Positions 13,034 to 25,606 are shown, counted from the first letter of the stretch. The stretch is 64,000 bases of DNA from Ecdyonurus torrentis (GCA_949318235.1 OX439131.1:16783189-16847188); one strand, 5' to 3'. Program-made: numbers and translations. Notes: generated by a model from the letters alone, not told the origin.

Positions 13034-13922
13034 TTAAAGGGATAGTACACCGCTTTTTTTATTTTTGATAGCTAAAAGATATGTCCTATTCATGAACCCT
13101 TCCGCTAGGTTCATCTTGCTGCGCTAATTAGGGCGCGAGTTAATTGGAGGGAGACAGTCTGGGGCCTTGCCAGTCGGGCAGCCATTTTTAAAAAACCTCC
13201 TCCCTGCTTGCTGATGGTGATATATTTTTTTCAGAGATGTACTTACCTTTGAATAGAGGTGAGAGAACAAAGAGGGCTGTATAAATTTGCGAGGGATTAA
13301 CTTTTACTACCTGCATGACCCAATCATATTACTCATGATTGAATAATGATAACTCTAAATATGTATCAAAGTGACCCCAGGTCATCACAGTTGATATTGT
13401 TATTAAAAATTATGCAATTTACTTTTTTGATCAAAGTTGTAGAGTGTTTCTAACCCTATAATGATTTTGCAATCCCACTTTTTTGATAACATGATTTAAG
13501 GGTTAGAAACACTCTACAACCTCATTCAAAAAAGTAAATTGCATAATTTTTAATAACAATATCAACTGTGATGACGTGGGGTCACATTGATACATATTTA
13601 GAGTTATCATTATTCAATCATGCGCAATATGATTGGGTCATGCAGGTAGTAAAAGTTAATCCCTCGCAAATTTATACAGCCCTCTTTGTTCTCTCACCTC
13701 TATTCAAAGGTAAGTACATCTCTGAAAAAAATATATCACCATCAGCAAGCAGGGAGGAGGTTTTTTAAAAATGGCTGCCCGACTGGCACGGCCCCAGACT
13801 GTCTCCCTCCAATTAACTCGCGCCCTAATTAGCGCAGCAAGATGAACCTGGCGGAAGGGTTCATGAATAGGACATATCTTTTAGCTATCAAAAATAAAAA
13901 AAGCGGTGTACTATCCCTTTAA
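13034..13922. mobile_element. TTAA-flanked palindromic MITE, about 890 bp
   Basis: Begins TTAAAGGGATAGTACACCGC and ends with its complement (CTATCCCTTTAA). The arms of about 430 bp are near-perfect inverted copies around about 13475. It lies in the 5' UTR intron of the QSER1/PRR12-like gene. The ends resemble those of the elements at 18068-18362 and 50473-50929, which suggests one superfamily with a TTAA target. Confidence 0.85.
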
Positions 13923-15275
13923 CTGTATACCATAAAACATCTTTCATAAGATGGTTCATTAATTAAATTACACCAGCAGTGAATGAATAATAATATCTGT
14001 GACATTATAGAAACAGAACCCGTCTCATAAAGAGGACTTACAGTATACTTTAAAATAAAATCATGCTCAATGATAGTTCTGCTCACACAAAATACATGTA
14101 GCCAGGGTTTCCATAACTGCATTGTTAAATTAGCATAACATAAGGTATAGGATATATCATAGGGATTTTAAGCCAGAAATATTAAATAAATGAAAATTGT
14201 GTGAGTTATTACTTAAAAAATATATACATATCATTATGGAAATTAATAATTAAAATATTATAATGTAAACAAATGAAGAAAAAAAATCCTAAAGAAATCC
14301 TGGCCATTTACCCTATTCCTTCATTTCATAATATCAAGAACAAATTTGCATTGTTTTTCCCAATTTTGAACAAAAAAATTGTTTTACTATTTTTTTTTTC
14401 TTTCTTACTCAAAACTGGCATTTCTTTTTTCTTTCTTTTTCTTTCAAGTACAGTAGCAGTTTACAGCGCAGAAAAGAAAGCAACAATATGCATTTACAGT
14501 GCCACAGCATAGGAAGAAACTCACACCAAGAAAAGGGTGTATGCAAAGTAAACAAGAAAAGTGCAATCATACAGTAACATTCACAAACCATTGCATTGCT
14601 TTTGGTACAAATAAATGTTTTATTGTTAACTGGGTCAAATTATAGTAAGTTAGTACAGAATGATGCTACAAAGCTGGGCATTAAATTAGTACGGACGTGT
14701 GTTTAATAAATGGTACAGAATTTCTCTATAATGAAATATGACTAATGGTACATACCACATACTGGTATGTACCTATATAGTTTACAAAAGATACAAAATA
14801 TATAGATTGGAAAAATTGGGGAAAAGGAGTTGAACTTTAGCAGACAGGGTTGAAAGACAGAAAGAGAATAATTTAGACCTAAGTATGAAATTATTCTTTC
14901 TCACTCAACGAGTCCCTGTCAAATATAGATAAACTGCATTTGCACGATTTTTTCAAACTCTATTTATTCGTCAATCATATCTTACAGTTAACTTATTTTT
15001 ATATTTATTAGATACGTTTATTAAATATGTATATAAAATAATAATAATACCAGTATGTTATATTAATATATTATAGGGGTACTACTTGTACCGTACTATT
15101 TCTTTTGTGGTTCGACTTAAAACGCAAAGCACATTCTGTTTTTAAATCAATATGAAATCCTAACCTTTTGTAACTAAATGTAATTTTAGTTATAAAGAAC
15201 TTAACATAATGTCTTACGCAAACACTACTGGTATGTACTATAATGAATTCTGTACCAATATGGGTTCCTATGGGT

Positions 15276-15514
15276 TACCGTAGCGTTGTGTAACTTTAGA
15301 CCAGGGGTGTAACTTTGGACCATTTTTTAAATTGCTTTAACTCTGAAACTTTTTCAGTTTGAAGGATAATACCAAATATGCTGGAAAGCTTATATAATTG
15401 AGCTATTAGAAATTTGGGTATAATTGTTCTAACTAAAAAAGTTTCAGAGTTATAGCAATTTAAAAAGTGGTATAAAGTTACACCCCTGGTCTAAAGTTAC
15501 ACTGCGCTACGGTA
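15276..15514. mobile_element. Palindromic MITE
   Basis: Ends TACCGTAGCG and CGCTACGGTA. Inside, 'GTAACTTTAGACCAGGGGTG' recurs in inverted form near the right end, as does CTCTGAAAC next to the centre. No coding content. Confidence 0.75.
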
Positions 15515-16827
15515 AGTAAAGCACACATTCACTCTTTTAAGCAACGACGACATGTTATGCATTACTAAGAAAATGTTATTCCCTATGTACCACAGTAAAT
15601 ACAAATTAACGATATTACTCTGTTGTTTAAAAGCTAAGTTTCATGTGGTAATACTTAAGATCATACACAAAATGTTTCTAATTTTACAATATATAATCAA
15701 TTGGGAATTAATTTTGGAGGGAAAAAATTCAGTGACCATTGTTTGAAATGTACTAAATGCCTAAAATAGTAAACAGTATGTAGTGTAACTCTGTACTTCA
15801 CTTATTTATAATTTGGTTACTTAATATATTTTAAAAACTAATAATAAAAAAAATGCGCCGTACCGTATGCATACAAAACATTAAATTCGTTTAAATATTT
15901 CATAATTATTTAAATGCTACCGTTTGCCTCTTTAAATTTTAAAATAAAGTAAAACTCTGTATTCAATGTTTTCTTGTATGTACTGTTATGTATCATTATG
16001 CTGTATACATACTGGTCTTACGAACAAAATTGAACCTAAATCCATGTTAAATTAAATGAATTTAATTGTAATTTTGACATTTAAAAAGGGATTTTAATTT
16101 AACTTAATCTCCAAATTATGTTTTATCTATAGATTTTTTTTATTTTATTTAAAAAAAAAAGTTTTGAAGAAAATATATTTGCAACGTTCAAAAAATTAAT
16201 TTACATACTTTTGTCAATAATAAACAATACACATGGCCGACATTTTTCCCTAAATGATTGCAGAAACAATAATTAAGAGCAAGATTTTACAACCAAAATC
16301 TAACTCACAGAGAAAATAATGCAATTAAAATTGAAACGAATTTCAATTTTAATACAAATATCACATTTAAAACATTTATTTACCAGCAATATACAATGAA
16401 ACATTGCCACATTGTATTGTTATATTCATCTCCGACGAGAGTCGATTAAAATTCTGCATGATAAAAATCAACTTCAAAACAGAATCCAACACCAGTAAAA
16501 TCTTTGGTCCATGCTATATTAAATAATTTAAAATATATGCATATTAATCAAAAGCTTAATTTGATAGCAGTGGCACACCTTCACCGATATCAAGCAACCC
16601 ATAACAAGAACTGCATTCTTGTGTTTGACTGCAACATCAACCTCAATCCTCAAATAATCCTTTGCAAGCGTCTTTAAAAGCATACATTTTGCCACGCGGC
16701 AACAACACATTTATATCATATTAATACCTCAATCTTTTAAGTCGTATCTAAAGAATCTTTTTAATATATTTTTAAGGGGAAATATTATACAAATAATGTG
16801 AAACAAACAAAAATCTTAGCGTCTTAC

Positions 16828-16900
16828 CTCCATCAGTCTTGGACGCCATCTTCCAGACTCCTGAAACTTGCGCTGTGCAGAACGCCATCTATTGATTGAC
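16828..16900 (-). other. Probable first exon (5' UTR with upstream ATG) of the QSER1/PRR12-like gene; 5' end not fixed
   Basis: Read on the minus strand, ATG at 16849 opens a short frame (M-A-S-K-T-D-G) that stops at a strong donor, GGAG|GTAAGAC (exon end 16828). Joined to the acceptor at 12968 it gives an 11-codon upstream frame ending in TGA, which would be a uORF. The transcription start is not visible. It could also be the first exon of some other transcript. Confidence 0.4.
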
Positions 16901-16919
16901 GGCTCGTTGTTGAATGAAT

Positions 16920-18060
16920 GTGGTAAACGTAACAAATTATTTTTTATTATTATGAATTGAAAAGTTGATAAATTTCAATACACCGTAACCAAATAATTCG
17001 TATTTTGGCTTGATAACTAAAAATTAAGAAATTAAATTTAAAACGGCACCGTGTAAATTAGTTGTACGAGTTAAATGATAAGATTTGTGTGGTACATTTT
17101 CTGAAAATAATTTTAGCGTAAGCTCAATTTTTTTTATTTTGCTGCTACGTCACGTAATACCTTTTTTGAATAGATCTCTTTTATTTCCTTTTCAATAGCG
17201 TTTTTATTGCTATTCTGTACATAATTATAGAGAAAGAAAAGAAGTATTCGCATATTAGTGCTTTCATTTTTATTTCGTTATCACAGTTTACTACTATTGT
17301 GTTGTAAAATTTAGAATAATTTAAATGAATAATTATATTATAACCTTTACATACGCTCGAATTTATTATTCAAAATTATCGATTTTCATTATTAAATGAC
17401 ATAATATAACCAACTTGTCATAATATACTGATTAGAATGATTAGTAATAATAGCTAAATCACATAAGAGAGCTCAACAGATAAGAGTACAAACCACGATG
17501 CAAATAACTTATCCAGGAAAAAGAAAAATAATAAAAAATATATAAATAATATAATACAAAGAAAAAAACACTTCGTATTATATTCATGACATTTTATTTC
17601 TGCATATTTATACAACGATTCTTACAAAGGGGTTCACATCAAAATTATTATTCCTGTTTTTATATTTACCCATTATGTTTTGAAATATGAAATCTAAATC
17701 ATAATAGTAAATCAATTGTTTAATCCGCAGTATATGTATTAAAAGATACATACCTACATTATACTTAAAGGAGCTATATAGGACCCATAGTAATAATTGG
17801 ACACACAATAATTAAATAATAAATATATACAGGGCTGTTTATGGTAAAACTGAAATTAAAAGTACTGACAAAATTTCTTCCAATAAGACTTTGTGGTACA
17901 TATTATATTTATGGCCTTCCACACAGAACAATATTTGCAATAAATGCAATAAATTTGATTTGCTTGAGAACTTTTAATGCTATTTTACTGGAGATAGCAT
18001 GTGGTCAAATTAACTGCACATTGAAAATGTATTACACTGTGTGAACATAATGACAAGTGA
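16920..18060. other. Gene-free AT-rich interval
   Basis: Lies upstream of the QSER1/PRR12-like first exon. No coding, RNA or repeat feature can be supported. Confidence 0.45.
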
Positions 18061-18067
18061 TATATAG

Positions 18068-18362
18068 TTAAAGGCGTAGAACACCTTGAACAAAAAAGTT
18101 GCGTAATATCCTAACAAACCTGAAAATCAACGTTGATTTGGCCGGAGTCATTGATTTCTAATTTATTTTCCATTCACAAAATGCTGCTGCCGGTCACTGA
18201 CGTCACAGCTCGCCCTGTTTACTTGCGCATGGACCAGGCGAGCTGTGGCATTTTGTGAATGGAAAATAAATTAGAAATCAATGACTGACCAAATCAACGT
18301 TGATTTTCAGGTTTGTTAGGATATCACGCAACTTTTTGGTTCAAGGTGTTCTACTCCTTTAA
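18068..18362. mobile_element. TTAA-flanked palindromic MITE with CRE-like loop
   Basis: TTAAAGGCGTAGAACACCTT at the left and its near-complement at the right, with TTAA at both ends. Arms of about 125 bp flank a GC-richer centre containing TGACGTCA and AGCTCGCC/GGCGAGCT. Related degraded copies lie at 24662-24902 and 41529-41830. Confidence 0.85.
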
Positions 18363-18369
18363 TAATAAC

Positions 18370-19620
18370 TTATGCAGTCAATATAATTTAAACACTACAG
18401 ATCGATATAACATTATAGACTAAGAATAAAAATAGAAACTTTTATCAAGCAATATGGGCAATATTAAAATGCTTTTGTGATAATAAAACTAGAATGCAAT
18501 TTATTTGATTGAGAGCATTTTGTTGGAAGGAAATTCATTCAGTAAATGAGCTACCTACTCTAATTTAAATTTTAAGTCCCTGTCCTTTAGGGAGGGGGAG
18601 GGGAGATTGGAAAATTTTAATTCAATTTGACAAAAGGACATCACAAATGCATGTTAGAATGCAATATAAGTCATACAATTCAGTGTTGTACCTAATCATT
18701 CACAACCATTAAATAGCACAAAGACCTTATTTGTGTGTGTTTAGGTTAGGAACAACATTGTTGTAACCTTTACATACAAGACATTTCAGATCAATAGTTA
18801 GGGAAAAAAATTTAATAATTTTATATAACAATATCTAATACTTCCTAAAATCATGCATAAAATGTAGACAAGCAAGTTTTATTGCTTTATCTAAAAGTGC
18901 CTTTTGTTACCAATGAAAGCAATTTTCTCTTATTGCTTTTAGAATCAATGTGATAAAAAAAATATTTCTGAATAAATTACAAACGTTTTTCTTATTGCTA
19001 GCTTGCCTTAATTTTTATTAAGCATGACTTTACCAATAATCTCTCAGATGTTTTCTTTCTTCAAATCAATAATTTACTTTCCAATTGCAAGAAATTTAAA
19101 TGCATTTTTGTTTCTTGTTAAATTGAATATATGTTTGGAAAGTATTAAACCTTTAGATCAAAATATAGCAAAAATTGTACAATAATAATTATTGCCAGTT
19201 GTAGATAATTCTTTTAATTGCTTTACCTATACATTAAAAATAATATTGATAATAATGAAATCAACAGATGAATGAATAAAATTTTCCTGAACTATCACAT
19301 TTTTCCATTTTCACATCCTGCACTTCTAAAATTAATAATGCCTTTTTTTTTATTAATAATAATAATAATTATAAATAATTCAATTAAATTTGATGAATAC
19401 TAATGTGCCTGGAAAAATTACGTTGTGCATATTTTCTTATCATTTAATTTTACAAATGTTTTTTACGTATTCAAAAACCAACAAAAAATATTTAACATGT
19501 ATGGAACACATATAACATCAAAGTACTACTGGCATGCAAAACATCATTTTGTTCTATCAAACATGAACAATGTGACATAATTAGATTTGTGTTTGTGACT
19601 CATTTTTACAATGACAGAGT
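18370..19620. other. Gene-free AT-rich interval downstream of GTF2H1
   Basis: No coding sequence, structured RNA or clear transposon is seen. Confidence 0.45.
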
Positions 19621-19703
19621 ACATATCGTATAGGTTCCGGTCAATGGGCATAAGTTACTTTTAAACGTAATGCAAAAAACCTTTGACCGCAACCTATCAC
19701 AGT

Positions 19704-19907
19704 AGCTTATACAGTACGTTATCTCCTCCTATGCTAAGAATGTCAGATTGAATGCGTGTCACTTCAGCACCTGGAGAAGACTGCAAGAACTAGTGATTTG
19801 CTGCAAATCACATCACGAGTGCAGTTCTTGTAGTCTTCTCCAGGCACTGAAGTGGAGCGCATTCGACCTGACATTCTTAGCATAGGAGATAACTTACAGT
19901 ATAAGCT
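19704..19907. mobile_element. Small foldback element
   Basis: Arms of about 95 bp (AGCTTATACAGTACGTTATC and its partial complement at 19907) pair around 19800. A minor inverted pair (GGTTCCGGTCAA / TTTGACCGCAACC) lies just to the left at 19633-19697. Confidence 0.65.
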
Positions 19908-20490
19908 AATGTGGTGCGATATAAAAACAACCAACATTTTTTTTACACTTTTTTTTATATTTATATATAAACAAACATTTGTTCTTCTATTCTCTTTTTT
20001 TAAAGAAAAATATATAAATATATTTCCTTTTTCTTTTAACATTTGCGTTAACAGTTATATTTGCCACGCTTATGTACATTTTTCTTTTTGTCACATCTTC
20101 GAAGAAATTTTTTAAAATTTAAACCTTTTAAATAAAATTTGCTTTGAATCTAAAATACAGTAGAGCATTTTTTTTAAGCAACCAAATGAACTTGTAAAAT
20201 TGTGCAATAAAATTTACAATAAGAAGTTAATGTTACGAATATAATAATACCTAATAATAACATTTACTCCAAATTGAAAACATGTTTCTTTATACTTGTG
20301 TAATACAACTTTTAAATAAATAAAGATCAGTGCAAGATATGATAACTTGGGAGACATGGATGGAACACTTGCGCTGCTGGAATGAAGCAGATGAGGAGGA
20401 AGTTGTTAACACCAATGGGGGTAAAGTACTACATTTTGACAAGGGCACACAATGGTTAACTTATCACACAACATGGAGAGAAGAAGGTAG

Positions 20491-21620
20491 CTACCTGGAA
20501 CTTTGCATCTTACGTTGCTGCCACACAGCAAACTTGCGATATGCTGCATTGAGCAACTGGTTGAGATGACTAGTAATATTGTGACTCAATGGAGAACACT
20601 CACGTAGCACTCTGTCCTGAAAGCACAAAAATAATAATAATAAATTAACATTTGCTTACTTAACTACCAGTTTACATCTATTACAACATTCATGATTAAA
20701 AAGAGCAAAGAAATTAAAACTGGAGGTTTTGTATTAAAGTTACCTCAAATGGTTTGAGTTTTGCAGCATGGAATCTATGCAATGTTTCATGCATAGAGGT
20801 AGCTTTTTCTTCTAAGGTGGTTGTGGTTGGAGGAAAACATGCCCAGAAATGACGTAATAATTCACATAATGATAAATAGAGATTCCTAAGGTCAGCCTCT
20901 ATTTCAGGAGGTGTTAAACCTGAAAATAAATTATTGGTGTTAAATTTGTTATATTTAAGTGCAGCTAAGAATTTATGATACAACTTACTTGCTAAGGAAT
21001 CTTGTTGGAAGCCTTTCATAAGTGCTCCTCCAGGTGTAAGTTCTCCTAATGTGTTTATTGCTTGTGCTGGAGTAACAAGAGCAGCTGGACTTTGATGTGA
21101 TGATCCTAGAGGAGCTTGCATTGCACGACAAAATCTCCTTGTCATCTCAGGAGCTACTACCATTGCCTCCACAACCTCACAATCTGCACTACCAGCTGTG
21201 GGACCATGTAAGTATCGATCCACTCTCGTCAGGTTGAGGCAAGGAGCAGCAGGAGCAGTTTCACTCTCCAAGTCATCATAACTGATCTTCTCTTGGATAC
21301 GACGCTGTAATAATTAATTGCAAATATTTTACTACCACTGATCGTACCCCTGTACTGTATGTAAACCAGAGATGCGGGAATGTTAAGTAATCGTAACTAC
21401 TCTAACTATAACTTTACCATACCATGTTACACGTAACCCAAAGTTACCACGTCAAGGTCGGTTATAGAAGCTCTTCAGTGATTGGAGCTTCAACTGAGAG
21501 TTTATAAATTACAGAGCTTACGTATTGTGTTTTTTTATAAAAACATAGATGGCTCTTATCAGCAAAGTATACTTAAAAAAATTAAAGCGTCAGCTCTAAA
21601 CGTAGGTGAATGAATTTTTA

Positions 21621-21655
<35 letters not shown>

Positions 21656-24600
21656 AAATCGTAATTATTTGTGTATGGTTGAAATAAAGAATCTCTAAAG
21701 TTAAATTTTTTTAAATAATCATTGTTTTAAATACATATTAGAAGGAAATTTAGTATTTGTCATATTCTTTTTTCAATGCCCTTCTTTTTTTTATTTATAT
21801 TAAATTTAAAAATATTATATATTTTTTATCTTTATTTAGTATTATTTGTCATCAAATACAGTAAAACCAAATAATACTAATTTTGACAGCAGATTAAGAA
21901 TCAAAAATGATTTTTTACAATATTATGTATAAATTATAATTTACTTTTTTTAATAATAATAGCTTTGCACAAAAGTATTTAATTGTAATAATATACCATA
22001 GAAATTAGATGGTAAAAGAACGCTAGATAAGACGGGCCATCGAATTGCTATCACAGCTGGTTCTTTTACAAATAATAATCGCTGACCTTGAATAAAAAAA
22101 AAAGGTAAATACCAGTAATAACCAGGTAATAATGTTCGTAACTTAACAAAAATGTTACGTAACTACGTAAAGCCGCATCTCTGATGTAAACACATCAAAA
22201 AGTCTTGTGATTATGATGATGATGAGAGTGAAATGTGGTTGAACTGGTATAAGAAAATAATATTACCTTTTTAACTTCTGGTTCTTCTGTTATTAACTCT
22301 ACATCAGTCACACTTGCTGTCCCATTAACTTTGGGTGCAACTGAAGGTTGTTCAATAGGAATCTTTTGCCCACCTTGGTGACATGCTTTAAGTACCATGA
22401 AGGAATGCTGATTAAACCTGCACATTAGAAAAAAATAAATACTAGTTTGAAAAAAAAAAAAAAAAAAAAAAAGTATGGTACAGATGACATGTTTTAAAAA
22501 GTTGATATTATTTTACCTTTTGATCATGCTTTGATGAACTAGATTACCAGTCTGAGAAGTGATAGATGAATCAGGGGCAGCACCAAAACCTTCATCTAAT
22601 GCAGTGTCATCAAATGATGTGATATCCAAAAATGAGTTAGAAATACCAGCTGCAATATCTTTTTTCATTTCTGGAAAAATAAATAAATAAATAAAAAATA
22701 AAATTTAGTTAAGCCATGTGTTATTTTTTGTTTTACTAACTATATCTGAATGTCATCTTTGAAGAATTAAAGCACTTAAGATATACATTTGAAAAATTGC
22801 AAATTTAGCTGTGACTGACAAGGACTTCTTGCACAAAGAAAATATTCTAACCTGGTTCAAAATTAAACACCTACAGCATTAAAAGTTGTTATTATGTGTT
22901 ATGTACTAACTAAGTCATTATTTATTACCTACTATACTTAATTTGGATAAAGGATGAGCCTAGGGGGTTAGCTTGCATTTAGTGCAGTGACGCAAATACT
23001 TATACTACCACTTGGAACGCCTTACTCTCAAACCATGGACAGTTGTTTTGACCTTATTGAGCCTTATCAGCATGGCATGGAGAGAGCTCGCTTGCACATA
23101 CTGTACTTCTTTACAACTTATCATGCTATATACTCGTTTGATTTATTAAGTTTTAATTTTGGGTTATAACATGCAAGCCGTTCTTGTCCGTCATAGTTTA
23201 ATGCCACATTGCCTAATTTTTCATATCCTTCAATGTGTTATTATATCAAATATTTTTATGAATGAACTACTGCAAAGTTGATTTTTTTTCTGTCTCATCA
23301 TTTGAAGAAGGGCAAAAAATAATAATTCATAAACCTCTACAATATTAAATATTTGCATGCTTTTTTATTTCTCCAAATCTGACCTGGTAGATGTAAATAC
23401 TATACCTTGGTCATCAATTTTAGCACATTCTGTAAATAAGTCTTTTGTGCCTGCATGTATTCTATCTCGGTGAAAATAATGAGATTGGAAGAATTTGGTC
23501 CAAAATTCTGATTCTGGCATTTTATGGGGTACATACTCTAGATGCTTCTTACGTACTGCTGGATATGTTTTAAATATAGATTCAATAACATCTGGAGTTA
23601 AATTATATTTGAGTCCATTGCAACCATCTGTTTGAGGTTTAATATCAGCCTATGAGGAAGGAAGAAAAAAAACAAAGTTTTTTTTAGAACAAGATATTAC
23701 CACATTAAGGATTACAGATTTATATTTAATTTAAAAAAAAAAACTTACTAAGAATGCTCCCGAGACTCCAATCTCTTGTCTCTGAGCACATTGGTCCTTG
23801 GTATATTGTGGAGCATGTTTTTCCCAAAATTCTTCAGATGTTATTACTTTGGATATTACCAGATCCTTATAGAGTTGCAGCAATGTTGCGTTTTCAGATA
23901 ATAGTCTAAAACATTTAAAGATTTTTTAATGAATATAGGTACATAATAACAGGCAATTATTCATGTAATAAGGAACTAATAATCTGTTGTTGTTTTAAAT
24001 ATCAGTATTAAGGTGCATACTAGTATTTATTATATCCCCTCCTATAACATTGTATTTAGGAAAAGGAAACGTACCATCGCAGTAAGGACAAACACGTGAC
24101 GTTAAAATTTGATAGGGAGAAACCAAATGAGAGTTGGCGCCAGGCAGCAGCGTCAACTGAAAATCTCAAATGGCGATAGTGGATTAAAAAATATATATAT
24201 CATGCCATATATTGTCTCAAGCCGTTATGCACGGCCCTATGCACGCCAGGCGTGCAAGGCTATGTGCACTTTTATGCATGTATAATTAATTAGGAGTTAA
24301 AGGAATTTTAGTAGGAGGCGGGGGGTTGCAAGCACAGCAATATATTACATAACAATAAATATAACTCAATAGTTACAAACGTTTCGCCTTCCCAAAGGCT
24401 CATCAGTGTAACGGGAAGAGTAACACAGTCACGCTAGAGATGATGCTCACACCACATTTGCTAGCAGACTGTGCAGTGGTCTGCGAATTTACTGAGCTTT
24501 TATACGCAGTGGGGGCGCAGCCTCACACGCCGATTGGTTAATAAATCGGCGCGTGAAAATTCGAACATATTTTAAACCACATACTTACTGTTACATACAT

Positions 24601-25578
24601 ATTACTGTGCTTTTAAGGCGAAATAAAGTAAAAAGAAGACAAGAAAGAAAATTTTCATAAAATAAAGTCATTGATTTCTTATTTATTTTCCATTTATAAA
24701 AGGCGGGTGCAAACTGTGACGTCACAGCTCACTTGTTTTACGCACGCGTGGACCAGGCGAGCTGTGACACCTGAGTCCGCATTTGCCATTTCTTGAATGG
24801 AAAATAAGTTAGAAATCAATGACTCCAGCCAAATTAATGTTGATATTCTGGTATGTTAGGATATTACGTAAGTTTTTAGTTCAAGGTGTTGTACGCCTTT
24901 AGTGCACCAGTAAATACTTATAATAATACTTGAAACAATAAATTGGGCAAATATTTTAGTGATAAACCATGCTCTACATAGGTAAATATACTTTACTTTT
25001 TAACTTTAGCAGTCCCATTTACAAGTCATAAATAATATCAATAAAACAACCCTTTTCCCCCAGACCAAATCTAAAATAATATAGGCTTTTCTTACTGAGA
25101 ACGGACAAGAGCCGAGAATAAGGTAGTTGGTCCTATTTGGAAGCTTTACAAACCTGTTCTTTTCCTCCAATTCTTTATTGACTTTGCGTTTGAACTTGGG
25201 TAGAAGTTGCTGCAGCAGATCTTTAACACTATCACGTTCTTTGATTTGCTCTGCCTGACCACCTGGGTGGGTGAAATGAAATGTTGAGGCTCCTCCATCA
25301 TGAAGAACCACTTGCAGCTGAATCTTAGCCTTACCCTCGGGAGAAATTTTTTGTACTGTAAGTAAAGTTAACATTATTAGCAAGTTATTTTAAGTTAAAT
25401 AATCATAAAAAATAAATGTCTTACATTTAATTTCTGAGTATTGGTGACTAACTGAAACAGTATCCTTGTTCTCCATAATCCATGCCAGTCTTTCATTCAT
25501 TACATACAATGTGCCATTTTTCTTTTGGTATCGTACATGGTTGACTTGCATCAACACATCTTCTGAAGAGGCTGTCAT
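20491..25578 (-). CDS. GTF2H1: TFIIH core subunit p62 (general transcription factor IIH subunit 1)
   Basis: Nine coding exons: 25578-25425, 25355-25154, 23905-23749, 23649-23406, 22670-22517, 22417-22267, 21304-20989, 20919-20744, 20616-20491 (TAG). All phases agree, giving 559 residues against 548 in human. p62 is a structural subunit of TFIIH, used in RNA polymerase II initiation and nucleotide excision repair. Residues about 1-105 are the PH-like domain ([12 protein letters not shown], then [13 protein letters not shown] and ELEEKNR). Two BSD domains follow, with EEFW (143-146) and [17 protein letters not shown] (from 219). The C-terminal half has [17 protein letters not shown] and a final helix ending in a basic tail. 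These match human p62 block by block and in order. The fifth coding exon is the most diverged. No internal break is seen. The neighbour upstream is the divergent pitchfork-like gene. Confidence 0.97.
21367..22183. mobile_element. hAT-like non-autonomous element, 817 bp
   Basis: Ends CAGAGATGCGG and CCGCATCTCTG with a perfect 8-bp target duplication ATGTAAAC (21359-21366 and 22184-22191). Subterminal GTTAC/GTAAC repeats occur at both ends. The interior is AT-rich with poly-T and no transposase. It sits in a GTF2H1 intron. Confidence 0.88.
24200..24600 (-). mobile_element. Remnant of a Penelope-like element or retrozyme (LTR-like part with promoter and ribozyme)
   Basis: Upstream of the hammerhead, on the same strand, are AACCAATCGG (CCAAT box within a short hairpin near 24520-24550) and TATAAAAG (24504-24497), about 85 nt before the ribozyme. 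The base composition is much less AT-rich than the flanks. No reverse transcriptase or GIY-YIG coding is seen, so only the terminal part remains or it is non-autonomous. Boundaries are approximate. Confidence 0.5.
24372..24412 (-). ncRNA. Minimal type I hammerhead ribozyme motif
   Basis: Read on the minus strand: stem I strands GTTACA and TGTAAC are perfectly complementary. Core CTGATGA is followed by a 5-bp stem II (GCCTT, loop TGGG, AAGGC), then GAAA, then a two-base-pair stem III (AC with GT) and T before stem I, so cleavage is expected after GUU. All conserved core bases are present. Very short stem III is typical of hammerheads in Penelope-like elements and retrozymes, which often act as dimers. 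It lies in the GTF2H1 intron between coding exons 25355-25154 and 23905-23749, in the same orientation as the gene. Confidence 0.8.
24662..24902. mobile_element. Truncated copy of the 18068-18362 MITE family
   Basis: Shares AGTCATTGATTTCTTATTTA, TGACGTCACAGCTC and the right end TTCAAGGTGTTGTACGCCTT with the complete copy; the left end is missing. Located in a GTF2H1 intron. Confidence 0.75.
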
Positions 25579-25606
25579 CTTTCTGGTTTTTTAATTAATC
25601 TAGTAC
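25579..25606 (-). other. GTF2H1: 5' UTR start of GTF2H1 coding exon 1
   Basis: Acceptor gattttatag ends at 25607, leaving 28 nt of leader before ATG at 25578. An A-rich 'ccag' closer to the ATG is a poorer acceptor. Confidence 0.45.

Noticed and set aside
16528..16710. Minus-strand 60-codon frame upstream of the QSER1/PRR12-like exon 2
   Set aside because: No similarity or splice support; likely intronic chance frame.
20330..20569. Plus-strand frame of 79 codons
   Set aside because: Antisense to the last GTF2H1 exon.
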